From NCBI GenBank assembly GCA_018105865.1, contig CM030848.1, positions 10,794,801-10,858,800 on the forward strand: DNA of 64,000 nucleotides. The letters run 5' to 3'. Origin of the DNA: Metaphire vulgaris. Its lineage: Eukaryota > Annelida > Clitellata > Crassiclitellata > Megascolecidae. Made by a program: the position numbers and the translations under genes. This document shows positions 22,899-37,400 of the stretch, piece after piece (position 1 is the stretch's first letter; each line of letters opens with the position of its first letter). The notes beneath the pieces were generated by a model. That model did no database searches, had not been told where the DNA came from, and was given only the letters and a program-made list of their open reading frames with translations.

Positions 22899-24407
22899 AG
22901 CCAATATATAAAAATTAGGGGATTTTTAAAACTTGTAGAGAATCCCCCCAGAGAAGGCCTAGAATAAACACTGCAATTAAATGGTATTTGAAACCAGCCT
23001 TGCCTCCTCCTAGATCCGTAATGATCGCCAGATCAAAAAACTCTAACTTAACTGGAAGTTTTACAATTATGACATTAATCTGGTAATTTGATTAAGATCG
23101 CTGTCATGATAACATTGATGAGCATAAAGATCAATTCAAAAATATTCCTCTGACTCGCTTGCTTAAAGCCGTCACACTGAGTCCTACGCCAAATTCAAAT
23201 TCGACCATCAGACGTATATAATCTGTCCACCAATGTTACAAACATGTACTGATCTAAAGGCCAAAGATTTACTTGAGATGTTGCCCAAGATATTTCATAA
23301 AGAACGATTTGTACCCTCCTAAATAACATGGTAAATTCCAAATGAGTGTCATATGCATTATGGAATACTGAGTTAGAGTATGACAACTGTGCCGTGCAAC
23401 AACAAATACAAACAAGTTTAGAATAAAAGTGGTAGACACTACTTCACCAGCAAAAATTATTGTCTCAATGCACCAATGCATTTGAAACCCACACGACTGA
23501 GAGAAGGCCCGTTCACGTTCCATGAGTGCAGGAAATTAAATGGTATGCCTATCTCCTCTTCCCCCTCTCTTTACAGCCCTGAAGATTAGTGTGCAAAAGC
23601 ATTCAGGCATAGTGAAGACAGAGCTCTAAGCTAGAGATAGGCCCTACCAGATCAGTTGGAAAGAATTTAAGGACACACAAAATACATTGGCTAGTTCGAC
23701 TTTCAGGACGTCGAAGAAGCACAAAATAACTAGTGATGACTTTTTATTGATTGTCGGACTTTTTAGATACAAAATAGCACACAAACTGGCGATGATTACT
23801 TTTAAAATCAATCGATATAAAGTCATTTTAATGTAGCACAATGTCTAAAATCGGTAATCACTATTTTAGTGAAATGAAATCTAAGGATATTTAGTGTCCT
23901 TATTAAGGACAAGCGTTCTTAAGGACGGGGTCATGGAATTTAAGGACTGCCCTTATCATTTAAGGACGTCTGTAACCCTACTCTAAGCAGACAAGGAAAG
24001 AAGCAAAGTGCAGGCTAAAGCTGTCACAGAAGCCAACGGACACCGAGAATGAACACGATCACATAATTTTGCAGTTAAATATCGTTAAAACGTCGAGGCG
24101 AATTAACAAGTTTATTTTTCACACCAAATTTTTTCGTATTAATTAGTCATTAACCCTTTACCTGTTGGCTCGAGAATACTCCTTCATTTTACATTAAGTT
24201 ACAAATAAATGAACGGGTAAAGGGTTAATGTCAAATATCAATACCGAGGTAATATAAAAGTTAGCATATTAAAGGCCCAGATATTTACTTTAAAACTAAA
24301 CAATCAAACCAAAGAACAAAGCATTTAGACCCTAAACCTAGATCACGTGCTTAAAAGCAGAAAATCAGAGTTGTTAATAGCAAAAGTGGAAAAAGCATCT
24401 AATTATT
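22899..24407 (-). repeat. Second copy of the 3' flank of the giant exon
   Basis: The region matches about 8912-10421 almost base for base, with scattered single-base indels and substitutions. It carries the truncated 8808-type MITE (22899 onward), the hAT-like MITE (23632-23980, CTCTAAGC on both sides) and the 80-bp TTAA-bordered element (24150-24228). The shared insertions show the two flanks derive from one recent ancestor. Confidence 0.9.
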
Positions 24408-25450
24408 CTAGTTAACAATACCTCGTGTGCCTTCCAATCCTTTAAGCACTTCTGAAATTTCTTCCTCACTTGGGACATCATCCAGAGGACCATGAACACT
24501 GACAACCATTCTCTCTGTAACTAGCTGCTGCTCAGTAGACTTCTTAACTCTCTTTCTGATAACAGTGCCATCTGGCTGGATCTCCTCGTTGATTTCAATA
24601 TCTTGTGTCACTTGAGGCTCCTCATGGCTTCGGTCTGAATATCGACTAAACTGAGGGAGCTCACACTCAGTCTGGGATAATACGAGTTCGGAATCAATGA
24701 TTAGATGGCTGAGATCTTCTTCAGGACCTTCAAGTACAACCTTCTTTGTAACAGTTTGCTTCTGCCGTGTTTGAACGAGTTTGCGATGAACAGTTGTGCC
24801 ATCTGGAAGTGTATCTTCATATTCTGTCATGTCAGTTTCAACCGTCGGCTCTTCCTCGACTGTATCTGTAAACACTGTAATTGTTGCAGCAACACTTTCA
24901 AAATCCGCAAGACAAAGCTCGCCCTTATCGGGACTTTCACTTACACTAGACCGAGGACTAGGAAAATCAATTACTCCCGTTACATCCTCTTTCACAATTT
25001 TTTCCGAAATTTCCCATCGGTGCAACAGTACGAATGATCCGTGTAACAACATGTTTCCCAGGAGAACGAGACTCTGACAAAATCAATCCTTGATGCTCAT
25101 ACTTTTCTGCTTCACATGTAGCAAGTGCAGAATCCTGCTCGAATGACTTCTCAATAATTTCAAAAATCGGACACATACTGATCTGAACGCTTGAATTCGT
25201 CCTCAAAACAGATTTCAGACTTATCGGAATCCACAAGGGGAAGAAGTCGTGGAACAAAACCACCATTCTATTCTCACATAGTTCAGGACCAGCTCCATGG
25301 CAAACTGTTCATCAACCGGCGGAACATTTTCAGGAAGATCATCGCCAAAAACTCACTTTCAACAGTCTCCAAATCATATTCAGAAGGCCTCTCAATCACC
25401 AGATCACTTCGAACGATATGGGAAACAATCGTATCACCACGAAAACCAAA
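24408..25450 (-). CDS. Unique C-terminal tail, second copy with small frame breaks
   Basis: This encodes the same tail as 10422-11480. Against that intact copy, it has single-base losses at about 25015-25022 (ttcccatcggt for ttccccatcgggt), an extra A near 25165, and short losses near 25237-25256. All are in short runs. The comparison is the clearest evidence that breaks in this assembly are consensus errors rather than pseudogene decay. Confidence 0.75.
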
Positions 25451-28400
25451 GTCGACGACAGCTTCGAATCTCTCCGAAACCACTGCAGCTACCGAAATTT
25501 CTTCTACCACAGGAGCTGCTTCCTCTGGGGCCTCCTCTTCATCCAGCTCAATTATTTCCGTTGGTTCTGGTGATCCACGTATTTCTTCTTCTGTAACAAC
25601 CTGTTCCTCTTCGATTTCTACGGCAGCGATTTCTTCACGCTCGATTTCGGTTACTGCAAATTCTTCTCGTTCCAGAGACACCAGAGGCTCGGCAAACGTG
25701 GCGACTGCTGCAACGTCGGTTATTTGAACAGGTTCTTCTCGAATCTCATCCATGGCTTTCTGCTCATTCTCTGCTATTTCCCTGTCTTCTGAAATTACGA
25801 TTTCGTCTATTCGGGCTGCTTCAACTTCGTCTGAAGGAGCAGAAACTTTTAGTACTTCTGGTTCCCCGATCAACATTTCCACTTCAATAGGTATTTTCTC
25901 TTCTTCTACCTCCTCCTCCTTCTGCGCCTTTTCAGGAACCTCATCCACTGATATTTCTTCCACTTTCGTTATCTCTTCGAATGGAAGAGCTTCAGCCACA
26001 GGTGATTCCAGTTCGGTGACGGCCTCTTCAAATCTCTCCGAAACCACTGCCGCTACCGAAATTTCTTCTACCACAGGAGCTGCTTCCTCTGCGGCCTCAT
26101 CTTCACCCAGCTGAATAATTTCCGTTGGTTCTGGTGATTCGGGTCTTTCTTCTTCTGCAACAACCTGTTCCTGTTCGATTTCTTCGGCAGTGATTTCTTC
26201 ACGCTCGATTTCGGTTACTGCACCTTCTCGTTCCAGAGACACCAGAGGCTCGGCAAACGTGGCGACTGCTGCAACATCGGTTATTTGAACAGGTTCTTCT
26301 CGAATCTCGTCCATGACTTTCTGCTCTTCCTCTGCTACTTCCCTGTCTTCTGTTATTACGATTTCGTCTATTCGGGCTGCTTCAACTTCGTCTGAAGGAG
26401 CAGAAACTTTAAGTACTTCTGGTTCCCCGATCAACATTTCCTCTTCGATAGGTATTTTCTCTTCTTCTACCTCCTCCTCCTCCGCCATCTCAGGCACCTC
26501 TTCCACTGATATTTCTTCCACTTTCGTTATCTCTTCGAATGGAAGAGCTTCAGCCACAGGTGATTCCATTTCGGTGACGGCCTCTTCAAATCTCTCCGAA
26601 ACCACTGCCGCTACCGAAATTTCTTCTACCACAGGAGCTGCTTCCTCTGGGGCCTCCTCTTCACCCAGCTGAATAATTTCCGTTGGTTCTGGTGATCCAC
26701 GTATTTCTTCTTCTGAAACAACCTGTTCCTTTTCGATTTCTTCGGCAGTTATTTCCTCACGCTCGATTTCGGTTACTGCAACTTCTTCTCGTTCCAGAGA
26801 CACCAGAGGCTCGGCAAACGTGGCGACTGCTGCAACATCAGTTATTTGAACAGGTTCTTCTCGAATCTCGTCCATGACTTTCTGCTCCTCCTCTGCTACT
26901 TCCCTGTGTTCTGTTATTACGATTTCGTCTATTCGGGCTGCTTCAACTTCGTCTGAAGGAGCAGAAACTGTAAGTACTTCTGGTTCCCCGATCAACATTT
27001 CCTCTTCGATAGGTATTTTCTCTTCTTCTACCTCCTCCTCCTCCTCCGCCTTTTCAGGCACCTCTTCCACTGATATTTCTTCCACTTTCGTTATCTCTTC
27101 GAATGGAAGAGCTTCAGCCACAGGTGATTCCAGTTCGGTGACGGCCTCTTCAAATCTCTCTCCGAAACCTCTGCCGCTACCGAAATTTCTTCTACCACAG
27201 GAGCTGCTTCCTCTGCGGCCTCCTCTTCACCCAGCTCAATTATTTCCGTTGGTTCTGGTGATTCGGGTCTTTCTTCTTCTGCAACAACCTGTTCCTCTTC
27301 GATTTTTTCGGCAGTGATTTCTTCACGCTCGATTTCGGTTACTGCAACTTCTTCTCGTTCCAGAGACACCAGAGGCTCGGCAAACGTGGCGACTGCTGCA
27401 ACATCGGTTATTTGAACAGGTTCTTCTCGAATCTCATCAATGGCTTTCTGCTCTTCCTCTGCTATTTCCCTGTCTTCTGAAATTACGATTTCGTCTATTC
27501 GGGCTGCTTCAACTTCGTCTGAAGGAGCAGAAACTTTAAAGTACTTCTGGTTCCCCGATCAACATTTCCTCTTCGATAGGTATTTTCTTCTTCTACCTCC
27601 TCCTCCTCCTCCGCCATCTCAGGCACCTCTTCCACTGATATTTCTTCCACTTTCGTTATCTCTTCGAATGGAAGAGCTTTTTTTTCAGCCACAGTGATTC
27701 CAGTTCGGTGACGGCCTCTTCAAATTTCTCTCCGAAACCACTGCCGCTACATAGCTGGAATTTCTTCTACCAAATTTCTTCAGGAGCTGCTTCCTCTGCG
27801 GCCACTTCACCCAGCTCAATTATTTCCTTTGGTTCCGGTGATTCGGGTCTTTCTTCTTCTGCAACAACCTGTTCCTGTTCGATTTCTTCGGCAGTGATTT
27901 CTTCACGCTCGATTTCGGTTACTGCAACTTCTTCTCGTTCCAGAGACACCAGAGGCTCGGCAAACGTGGCGACTGCTGCAACATCGGTTATTTTAACAGG
28001 TTCTTCTCGAATCTCGTCCATGACTTTCTGCTCTTCCTCTGCTACTTCCCTGTCTTCTGTTATTACGATTTCGTCTATTCGGGCTGCTTCAACTTCGTCT
28101 GGAAGGAGCAGAAACTTAAGTACTTCTGGTTCCTCGATCAACATTTCCTCTTCGATAGTATTTTTCTTCTTCTACCTCCTCCTCCTCCTCCGCCTTTTCA
28201 GGCACCTCTTCCACTGATATTTCTTCCACTTTCGTTATCTCTTCGAATGGAAGAGCTTTCCAGCCACAGGTGATTCCAGTTCGGTGACGGCCTCTTCAAA
28301 TCTCTCCGAAACCTCTGCCGCTACCGAAATTTCTTCTACCACAGGAGCTGCTTCCTCTGCGGCCTCCTCTTCACCCAGCTCAATTATTTCCGGTTGGTTC

Positions 28401-31400
28401 TGGTGATCCACGTATTTCTTCTTCTGCAACAACCTGTTCCTTTTCGATTTCTTCGGCAGTGATTTCTTCACGCTCGATTTCGGTTACTGCAACTTCTTCT
28501 CGTTCCAGAGACACCAGAGGCTCGGCAAACGTGGCGACTGCTGCAACATCGGTTATTTGAACAGGTTCTTCTCGAATCTCGTCCATGACTTTCTGCTCTT
28601 CCTCTGCTACTTCCCTGTCTTCTGTTATTACGATTTCGTCTATTCGGGCTGCTTCAACTTCGTCTGAAGGAGCAGAAACTTTAAGTACTTCTGTTCCCCG
28701 ATCAACATTTCCTCTTCGATAGGTATTTCTCTTCTTCTACCTCCTCCTCCTCCTCCGCCTTTTCAGGCACCTCTTCCACTGATATTTCTTCCACTTTCGT
28801 TATCTCTTCGAATGGAAGAGCTTCAGCCACAGGTGATTCCAGTTCGGTGACGGCCTCTTCAAATCTCTCCGAAACCTCTGCGGCTACCGAAATTTCTTCT
28901 ACCACAGGAACTGCTTCCTCTGCGGCCTCCTCTTCACCCAGCTCAATTATTTCCGTTGGTTCTGGTGATTCGGGTCTTTCTTCTTCTGCAACAACCTGTT
29001 CCTCTTCGATTTTTTCGGCAGTGATTTCTTCACGCTCGATTTCGGTTACTGCAACTTCTTCTCGTTCCAGAGACACCAGAGGCTCGGCAAACGTGGCGAC
29101 TGCTGCAACATCGGTTATTTGAACAGGTTCTTCTCGAATCTCGTCCATGGCTTTCTGCTCTTCCTCTGCTATTTCCTTTGTCTTCTGCTATTACGATTTC
29201 GTCTATTCGGGCTGCTTCAACTTCGTCTGAAGGAGCAGAAACTTTTTAAGTACTTCTGGTTCCCTGATCAACATTTCCTCTTCGATAGGCATTTTCTCTT
29301 CTTCTATCTCCTCCTCCTCCGCCTTTTCAGGCACCTCTTCCACTGATATTTCTTCCACTTTCGTTATCTCTTCGAATGGAAGAGCTTCAGCCACAGGTGA
29401 TTCCAGTTCGGTGACGGCCTCTTCAAATCTCTCCGAAACTTCAGCCGCTACTGGAATTTCTTCTACCACAGGTACTGCTTCCTCATGGCCTCCTCTTCAC
29501 CCAGCTCAATTATTTCCTTTGGTTCTGGTGATTCAGGTCTTTCTTCTTCTGCAACAACCTGTTCCTCTTCGATTTTTTCGGCAGTGATTTCTTCACGCTC
29601 GATTTCGGTTACTGCAACTTCTTCTCGTTCCAGAGACACCAGAGGCTCGGCAAACGTGGCGACTGCTGCAACATCGGTTATTTGAACAGGTTCTTCTCGA
29701 ATCTCGTCCATGACTTTCTGCTCTTCCTCTGCTACTTCCCTGTCTTCTGTTATTACGATTTCGTCTATTCGGGCTGCTTCAACTTCGTCTGAAGGAGCAG
29801 AAACTTTAAGTACTTCTGGTTCCTCGATCAACATTTCCTCTTCGATAGGTATTTTCTCTTCTTCTACCTCCTCCTCCTCCTCCGCCTTTTCAGGCACCTC
29901 TTCCACTGATATTTCTTCCACTTTCGTTATCTCTTCGAATGGAAGAGCTTCAGCCACAGGTGATTCCAGTTCGGTGACGGCCTCTTCAAATCTCTCCGAA
30001 ACCTCTGCCGCTACCGAAATTTCTTCTACCACAGGAGCTGCTTCCTCTGCGGCCTCCTCTTCACCCAGCTCAATTATTTCGGTTGGTTCTGGTGATCCAC
30101 GTATTTCTTCTTCTGCAACAACCTGTTCCTTTTCGATTTCTTCGGCAGTGATTTCTTCACGCTCGATTTCGGTTACTGCAACTTCTTCTCGTTCCAGAGA
30201 CACCAGAGGCTCGGCAAACGTGGCGACTGCTGCAACATCGGTTATTTGAACAGGTTCTTCTCGAATCTCGTCCATGACTTTCTGCTCTTCCTCTGCTACT
30301 TCCCTGTCTTCTGTTATTACGATTTCGTCTATTCGGGCTGCTTCAACTTCGTCTGAAGGAGCAGAAACTTTAAGTACTTCTGGTTCCCCGATCAACATTT
30401 CCTCTTCGATAGGTATTTTTTCTCTTCTTCTACCTCCTCCTCCTCCGCCTTTTCAGGCACCTCTTCCACTGATATTTCTTCCACTTTCGTTATCTCTTCG
30501 AATGGAAGAGCTTCAGCCACAGGTGATTCCAGTTCGGTGACGGCCTCTTCAAATCTCTCCGAAACCTCTGCCGCTACCGAAATTTCTTCTACCACAGGAG
30601 CTGCTTCCTCTGCGGCCTCCTCTTCACCCAGCTCAATTATTTCCGTTGGTTCTGGTGATTCGGGTCTTTCTTCTTCTGCAACAACCTGTTCCTCTTCGAT
30701 TTTTTCGGCAGTGATTTCTTCACGCTCGATTTCGGTTACTGCAACTTCTTCTCGTTCCAGAGACACCAGAGGCTCGGCAAACGTGGCGACTGCTGCAACA
30801 TCGGTTATTTGAACAGGTTCTTCTCGAATCTCGTCCATGGCTTTCTGCTCTTCCTCTGCTATTTCCTTGTCTTCTGCTATTACGATTTCGTCTATTCGGG
30901 CTGCTTCAACTTCGTCTGAAGGAGCAGAAACTTTAAGTACTTCTGGTTCCCCGATCAACATTTCCTCTTCGATAGGCATTTTCTCTTCTTCTATCTCCTC
31001 CTCCTCCGCCTTTTCAGGCACCTCTTCCACTGATATTTCTTCCACTTTCGTTATCTCTTCGAATGGAAGAGCTTCAGCCACAGGTGATTCCAGTTCGGTG
31101 ACGGCCTCTTCAAATCTCTCCGAAACTTCAGCCGCTACCGGAATTTCTTCTACCACAGGTACTGCTTCCTCTGCGGCCTCCTCTTCACCCAGATCAATTA
31201 TTTCCTTTGGTTCTGGTGATTCGGGTCTTTCTTCTTCTGCAACAACCTGTTCCTCTTCGATTTTTTCGGCAGTGATTTCTTCACGCTCGATTTCGGTTAC
31301 TGCAACTTCTTCTCGTTCCAGAGACACCAGAGGCTCGGCAAACGTGGCGACTGCTGCAACATCGGTTATTTGAACAGGTTCTTCTCGAATCTCGTCCATG

Positions 31401-34400
31401 GCTTCCTGCTCTTCCTCTGCTATTTCCTTGTCTTCTGCTATTACGATTTCGTCTATTCGGGCTGCTTCAACTTCGTCTGAAGGAGCAGAAACTTTAAGTA
31501 CTTCTGGTTCCCCGATCAACATTTCCTCTTCGATAGGTATTTTCTCTTCTTCTACCTCCTCCTCCTCCGTCTTTTCAGGCACCTCTTCCACTGATATTTC
31601 TTCCACTTTCGTTATCTCTTCGAATGGAAGAGCTTCAGCCACAGGTGATTCCAGTTCGGTGACGGCCTCTTCAAATCTCTCCGAAACCTCTGCCGCTACC
31701 GAAATTTCTTCTACCACAGGAGCTGCTTCCTCTGCGGCCTCCTCTTCACCCAGCTCAATTATTTCCGTTGGTTCTGGTGATCCACGTATTTCTTCTTCTG
31801 CAACAACCTGTTCCTTTTCGATTTCTTCGGCAGTGATTTCTTCACGCTCGATTTCGGTTACTGCAACTTCTTCTCGTTCCAGAGACACCAGAGGCTCGGC
31901 AAACGTGGCGACTGCTGCAACATCGGTTATTTGAACAGGTTCTTCTCGAATCTCATCAATGGCTTTCTGCTCTTCCTCTGCTATTTCCCTGTCTTCTGAA
32001 ATTACGATTTCGTCTATTCGGGCTGCTTCAACTTCGTCTGAAGGAGCAGAAACTTTAAGTACTTCTGGTTCCCCGATCAACATTTCCTCTTCGATAGGTA
32101 TTTTCTCTTCTTCTACCTCCTCCTCCTCCTCCGCCTTTTCAGGCACCTCTTCCACTGATATTTCTTCCACTTTCGTTATCTCTTCGAATGGAAGAGCTTC
32201 AGCCACAGGTGATTCCAGTTCGATGACGGCCTCTTCAAATCTCTCCGAAACCTCTGCCGCTACCAAAATTTCTTCTACCACAGGAGCTGCTTCCTCTGGG
32301 GCCTCCTCTTCACCCAGCTGAATAATTTCCGTTGGTTCTGGTGATCCACGTATTTCTTCTTCTGCAACAACCTGTTCCTCTTCGATTTCTTCGGCAGTTA
32401 TTTCTTCACGCTCGATTTCGGTTACTGCAACTTCTTCTCGTTCCAGAGACACCAGAGGCTCGGCAAACGTGGCGACTGCTGCAACATCGGTTATTTGAAC
32501 AGGTTCTTCTCGAATCTCGTCCATGACTTTCTGCTCTTCCTCTGCTACTTCCCTGTCTTCTGTTATTACGATTTCGTCTATTCGGGCTGCTTCAACTTCG
32601 TCTGAAGGAGCAGAAACTTTAAGTACTTCTGGTTCCCCGATCAACATTTCCTCTTCGACAGGTATTTTCTCTTCTTCTACCTCCTCCACCTCCGCCTTCT
32701 CAGGCACCTCTTCCACTGATATTTCTTCCACTTTCGTTATCTCATCGAATGGAAGAGCTTCAGCCACAGGTGATTCCAGTTCGGTGACGGCCTCTTCAAA
32801 TCTCTCCGAAACCACTGCCGCTACCGGAAATTCTTCTAGCACAGGAGCTGCTTCCTCTGCGGTCTCCTCTTCACCCAGCTGAATAATTTCCGTTGGTTCT
32901 GGTGATCCACGTATTTCTTCTTCTGCAACAACATGTTCCTCTTCGATTTCTTCGGCAGTGATTTCTTCACGCTCGATTTCGGTTACTGCAACTTCTTCTC
33001 GTTCCAGAGACACCAGAGGCTCGGCAAACGTGGCGACTGCTGCAACATCGGTTATTTGAACAGGTTCTTCTCGAATCTCGTCCATGACTTTCTGCTCTTC
33101 CTCTGCTACTTCCCTGTCTTCTGTTATTACGATTTCGTCTATTCGGGCTGCTTCAACTTCGTCTGAAGGAGCAGAAACTTTAAGTACTTCTGGTTCCCCG
33201 ATCAACATTTCCTCTTCGATAGGTATTTTCTCTTCTTCTACCTCCTCCTCCTCCGCCTTCTCAGGCACCTCTTCCACTGATATTTCTTCCACTTTCGTTA
33301 TCTCTTCGAATGGAAGAGCTTCAGCCACAGGTGATTCCAGTTCGGTGACGGCCTCTTCAAATCTCTCCGAAACCACTGCCGCTACCGGAAATTCTTCTAG
33401 CACAGGAGCTGCTTCCTCTGCGGTCTCCTCTTCACCCAGCTGAATAATTTCCGTTGGTTCTGGTGATCCACGTATTTCTTCTTCTGCAACAACATGTTCC
33501 TCTTCGGTTTCTTCGGCAGTGATTTCTTCACGCTCGATTTCGGTTACTGCAACTTCTTCTCGTTCCAGAGACACCAGAGGCTCGGCAAACGTGGCGACTG
33601 CGGCAACATCGGTTATTTGAACAGGTTCTTCTCGAATCTCGTCCATGACTTTCTGCTCTTCCTCTGCTACTTCCCTGTCTTCTGTTATTACGATTTTGTC
33701 TATTCGGGCTGCTTCAACTTCGTCTGAAGGAGCAGAAACTTAAGTACTTCTGGTTCCCCGATCAACATTTCCTCTTCGATAGGTATTTTCTCTTCTTCTA
33801 CATCCTCCTCCTCCGCCTTCTCAGGCACCTCTTCCACTGATATTTCTTCCACTTTCGTTATCTCTTCGAATGGAAGAGCTTCAGCCACATGTGATTCCAG
33901 TTCGGTGACGGCCTCTTCAAATCTCTCCGAAACCTCTGCCGCTACCGGATTTTCTTCTACCACAGGAGCTGCTTCCTCTGCGGCCACTTCACCCAGCTCA
34001 ATTATTTCCTTTGGTTCCGGTGATTCGGGTCTTTCTTCTTCTGCAACAACCTGTTCCTGTTCGATTTCTTCGGCAGTGATTTCTTCACGCTCGATTTCGG
34101 TTACTGCAACTTCTTCTCGTTCCAGAGACACCAGAGGCTCGGCAAACGTGGCGACTGCTGCAACATCGGTTATTTGAACAGGTTCTTCTCGAATCTCGTC
34201 CATGAATTTCTGCTCTTCCTCTGCTACTTCCCTGTCTTCTGTTATTACGATTTCGTCTATTCGGGCTGCTTCAACTTCGTCTGAAGGAGCAGAAACTTTA
34301 AGTACTTCTGGTTCCTCGATCAACATTTCCTCTTCGATAGGTATTTTCTCTTCTTCTACCTCCTCCTCCTCCTCCGCCTTTTCAGGCACCTCTTCCACTG

Positions 34401-37400
34401 ATATTTCTTCCACTTTCGTTATCTCTTCGAATGGAAGAGCTTCAGCCACAGGTGATTCCAGTTCGGTGACGGCCTCTTCAAATCTCTCCGAAACCTCTGC
34501 CGCTACCGAAATTTCTTCTACCACAGGAGCTGCTTCCTCTGCGGCCTCCTCTTCACCCAGCTCAATTATTTCCGTTGGTTCTGGTGATTCGGGTCTTTCT
34601 TCTTCTGCAACAACCTGTTCCTCTTCGATTTCTTCGGCAGTGATTTCTTCACGCTCGATTTCGGTTACTGCAACTTCTTCTCGTTCCAGAGACACCAGAG
34701 GCTCGGCAAACGTGGCGACTGCTGCAACATCGGTTATTTGAACAGGTTCTTCTCGAATCTCGTCCATGACTTTCTGCTCTTCCTCTGCTACTTCCCTGTC
34801 TTCTGTTATTACGATTTCGTCTATTCGGGCTGCTTCAACTTCGTCTGAAGGAGCAGAAACTTTAAGTACTTCTGGTTCACCGATCAACATTTCTTCTTCG
34901 ATAGGTATTTTCTCTTCTTCTACCTCCTCCTCCTCCGCCTCCTCAGGCACCTCTTCCACTGATATTTCTTCCACTTTCGTTATCTCTTCGAAAGGAAGAG
35001 CTTCAGCCACAGGTGATTCCAGTTCGGTGACGGCCTCTTCAAATCTCTCCGAAACCTCTGCCGCTACCGGTATTTCTTCTACCACAGGAAATGCTTCCTC
35101 TGCGGCCTCCTCTTCACCCAGCTCAATTATTTCCTTTGGTTCTGGTGATTCGGGTCTTTCTTCTTCTGCAACAACCTGTTCCTGTTCGATTTTTTCGGCA
35201 GTGATTTCTTCACGCTCGATTTCGGTTACTGCAACTTCTTCTCGTTCCAGAGACACCAGAGGCTCGGCAAACGTGGCGACTGCTGCAACATCGGTTATTT
35301 GAACAGGTTCTTCTCGAATCTCATCAATGGCTTTCTGCTCTTCCTCTGCTATTTCCCTGTCTTCTGAAATTACGATTTCGTCTATTCGGGCTGCTTCAAC
35401 TTCGTCTGAAGGAGCAGCAACTTTTAGTACTTCTGGTTCCCCGATCAACATTTCCTCTTCGATAGCTATTTTCTCTTCTTCTACCTCCGCCTCCTTCGCC
35501 TTCTCAGGCACCACTTCCACTGATATTTCTTCAACTTTCGTTATCTCTTCGAATGGAAGAGCTTCAGCCACAGGTGATTCCAGTTCGGTGACGGCCTCTT
35601 CAAATCTCTCCGAAACCTCTGCCGCTACCGAAATTTCTTCTACCACAGGAGCTGCTTCCTCTGCGGCCTCCTCTTCACCCAGCTCAATTATTTCCGTTGG
35701 TTCTGGTGATTCGGGTCTTTCTTCTTCTGCAACAACCTGTTCCTGTTCGATTTCTTCGGCAGTGATTTCTTCACGCTCGATTTCGGTTACTGCAACTTCT
35801 TCTCGTTCCAGAGACACCAGAGGCTCGGCAAACGTGGCGACTGCTGCAACATCGGTTATTTGAACAGGTTCTTCTCGAATCTCGTCCATGGCTTTCTGCT
35901 CTTCCTCTGCTATTTCCTTGTCTTCTGCTATTACGATTTCGTCTATTCGGGCTGCTTCAACTTCGTCTGAAGGAGCAGAAACTTTAAGTACTTCTGGTTC
36001 CCCGATCAACATTTCCTCTTCGATAGGTATTTTCTCCTCTTCTACCTCCTCCTCCTCCGCCTTCTCATGCACCTCTTCCACTGATATTTCTTCCACTTTC
36101 GTTATCTCTTCGAATGGAAGAGCTTCAGCCACAGGTGATTCCAGTTCGGTGACGGCCTCTTCAAATCTCTCCGAAACCTCTGCCGCTACCGGAATTTCTT
36201 CTACCACAGGAGCTGCTTCCTCTGCGTCCTCCTCTTCACCCAGCTCAATTATTTCCTTTGGTTCTGGTGATCCACGTATTTCTTCTTCTGCAACAACCTG
36301 TTCCTGTTCGATTTTTTCGGCAGTGATTTCTTCACGCTCGATTTCGGTTACTGCAACTTCTTCTCGTTCCAGAGACACCAGAGGCTCGGCAAACGTGGCG
36401 ACTGCTGCAACATCGGTTATTTGAACAGGTTCTTCTCGAATCTCGTCCATGACTTTCTGCTCTTCCTCTGCTACTTCCCTGTGTTCTGTTATTACGATTT
36501 CGTCTATTCGGGCTGCTTCAACTTCGTCTGAAGGAGCAGCAACTTTTAGTACTTCTGGTTCCCCGATCAACATTTCCTCTTCGATAGCTATTTTCTCTTC
36601 TTCTACCTCCGCCTCCTTCGCCTTCTCAGGCACCACTTCCACTGATATTTCTTCAACTTTCGTTATCTCTTCGAATGGAAGAGCTTCAGCCACAGGTGAT
36701 TCCAGTTCGGTGACGGCCTCTTCAAATCTCTCCGAAACCTCTGCCGCTACCGTAATTTCTTCTACCACAGGAGCTGCTTCCTCTGCGTCCTCCTCTTCAC
36801 CCAGCTCAATTATTTCCTTTGGTTCTGGTGATCCACGTATTTCTTCTTCTGCAACAACCTGTTCCTGTTCGATTTTTTCGGCAGTGATTTCTTCACGCTC
36901 GATTTCGGTTACTGCAACTTCTTCTCGTTCCAGAGACACCAGAGGCTCGGCAAACGTGGCGACTGCTGCAACATCGGTTATTTGAACAGGTTCTTCTCGA
37001 ATCTCGTCCATGATTTTCTGCTCTTCCTCTGCTACTTCCCTGTCTTCTGATATTACGATTTCGTCTATTCGGGCTGCTTCAATTTCGTCTGAAGGAGCAG
37101 CAACTTTTAGTACTTCTGGTTCACCGATCGTCATTTCATCTTCGACAAGCATCTTCTTTTCTTCTACCTCCTCCTCCGGCTTTTCAGGCACCTCTTCAAT
37201 CGTATAACCACGAAAACCAACGTCGCCTAAAGGCCTACAAGGCCTTCGTGTATGATAGCCATCAAAAAAGGAAACATGATCAGAAGTAACTTCCGCAAAT
37301 TCCTCATCGTAACATGGAATTTCTGCAATGGAGACCTGTAGGAGAGAATCGCCAAACTGTAACAATTCCATGTCGTTTAGCTGCGGTAACTCTTCAACGT

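Noticed and set aside
22582..22911. Open frame running through the N gap
   Set aside because: It exists only because N codons are counted as open.
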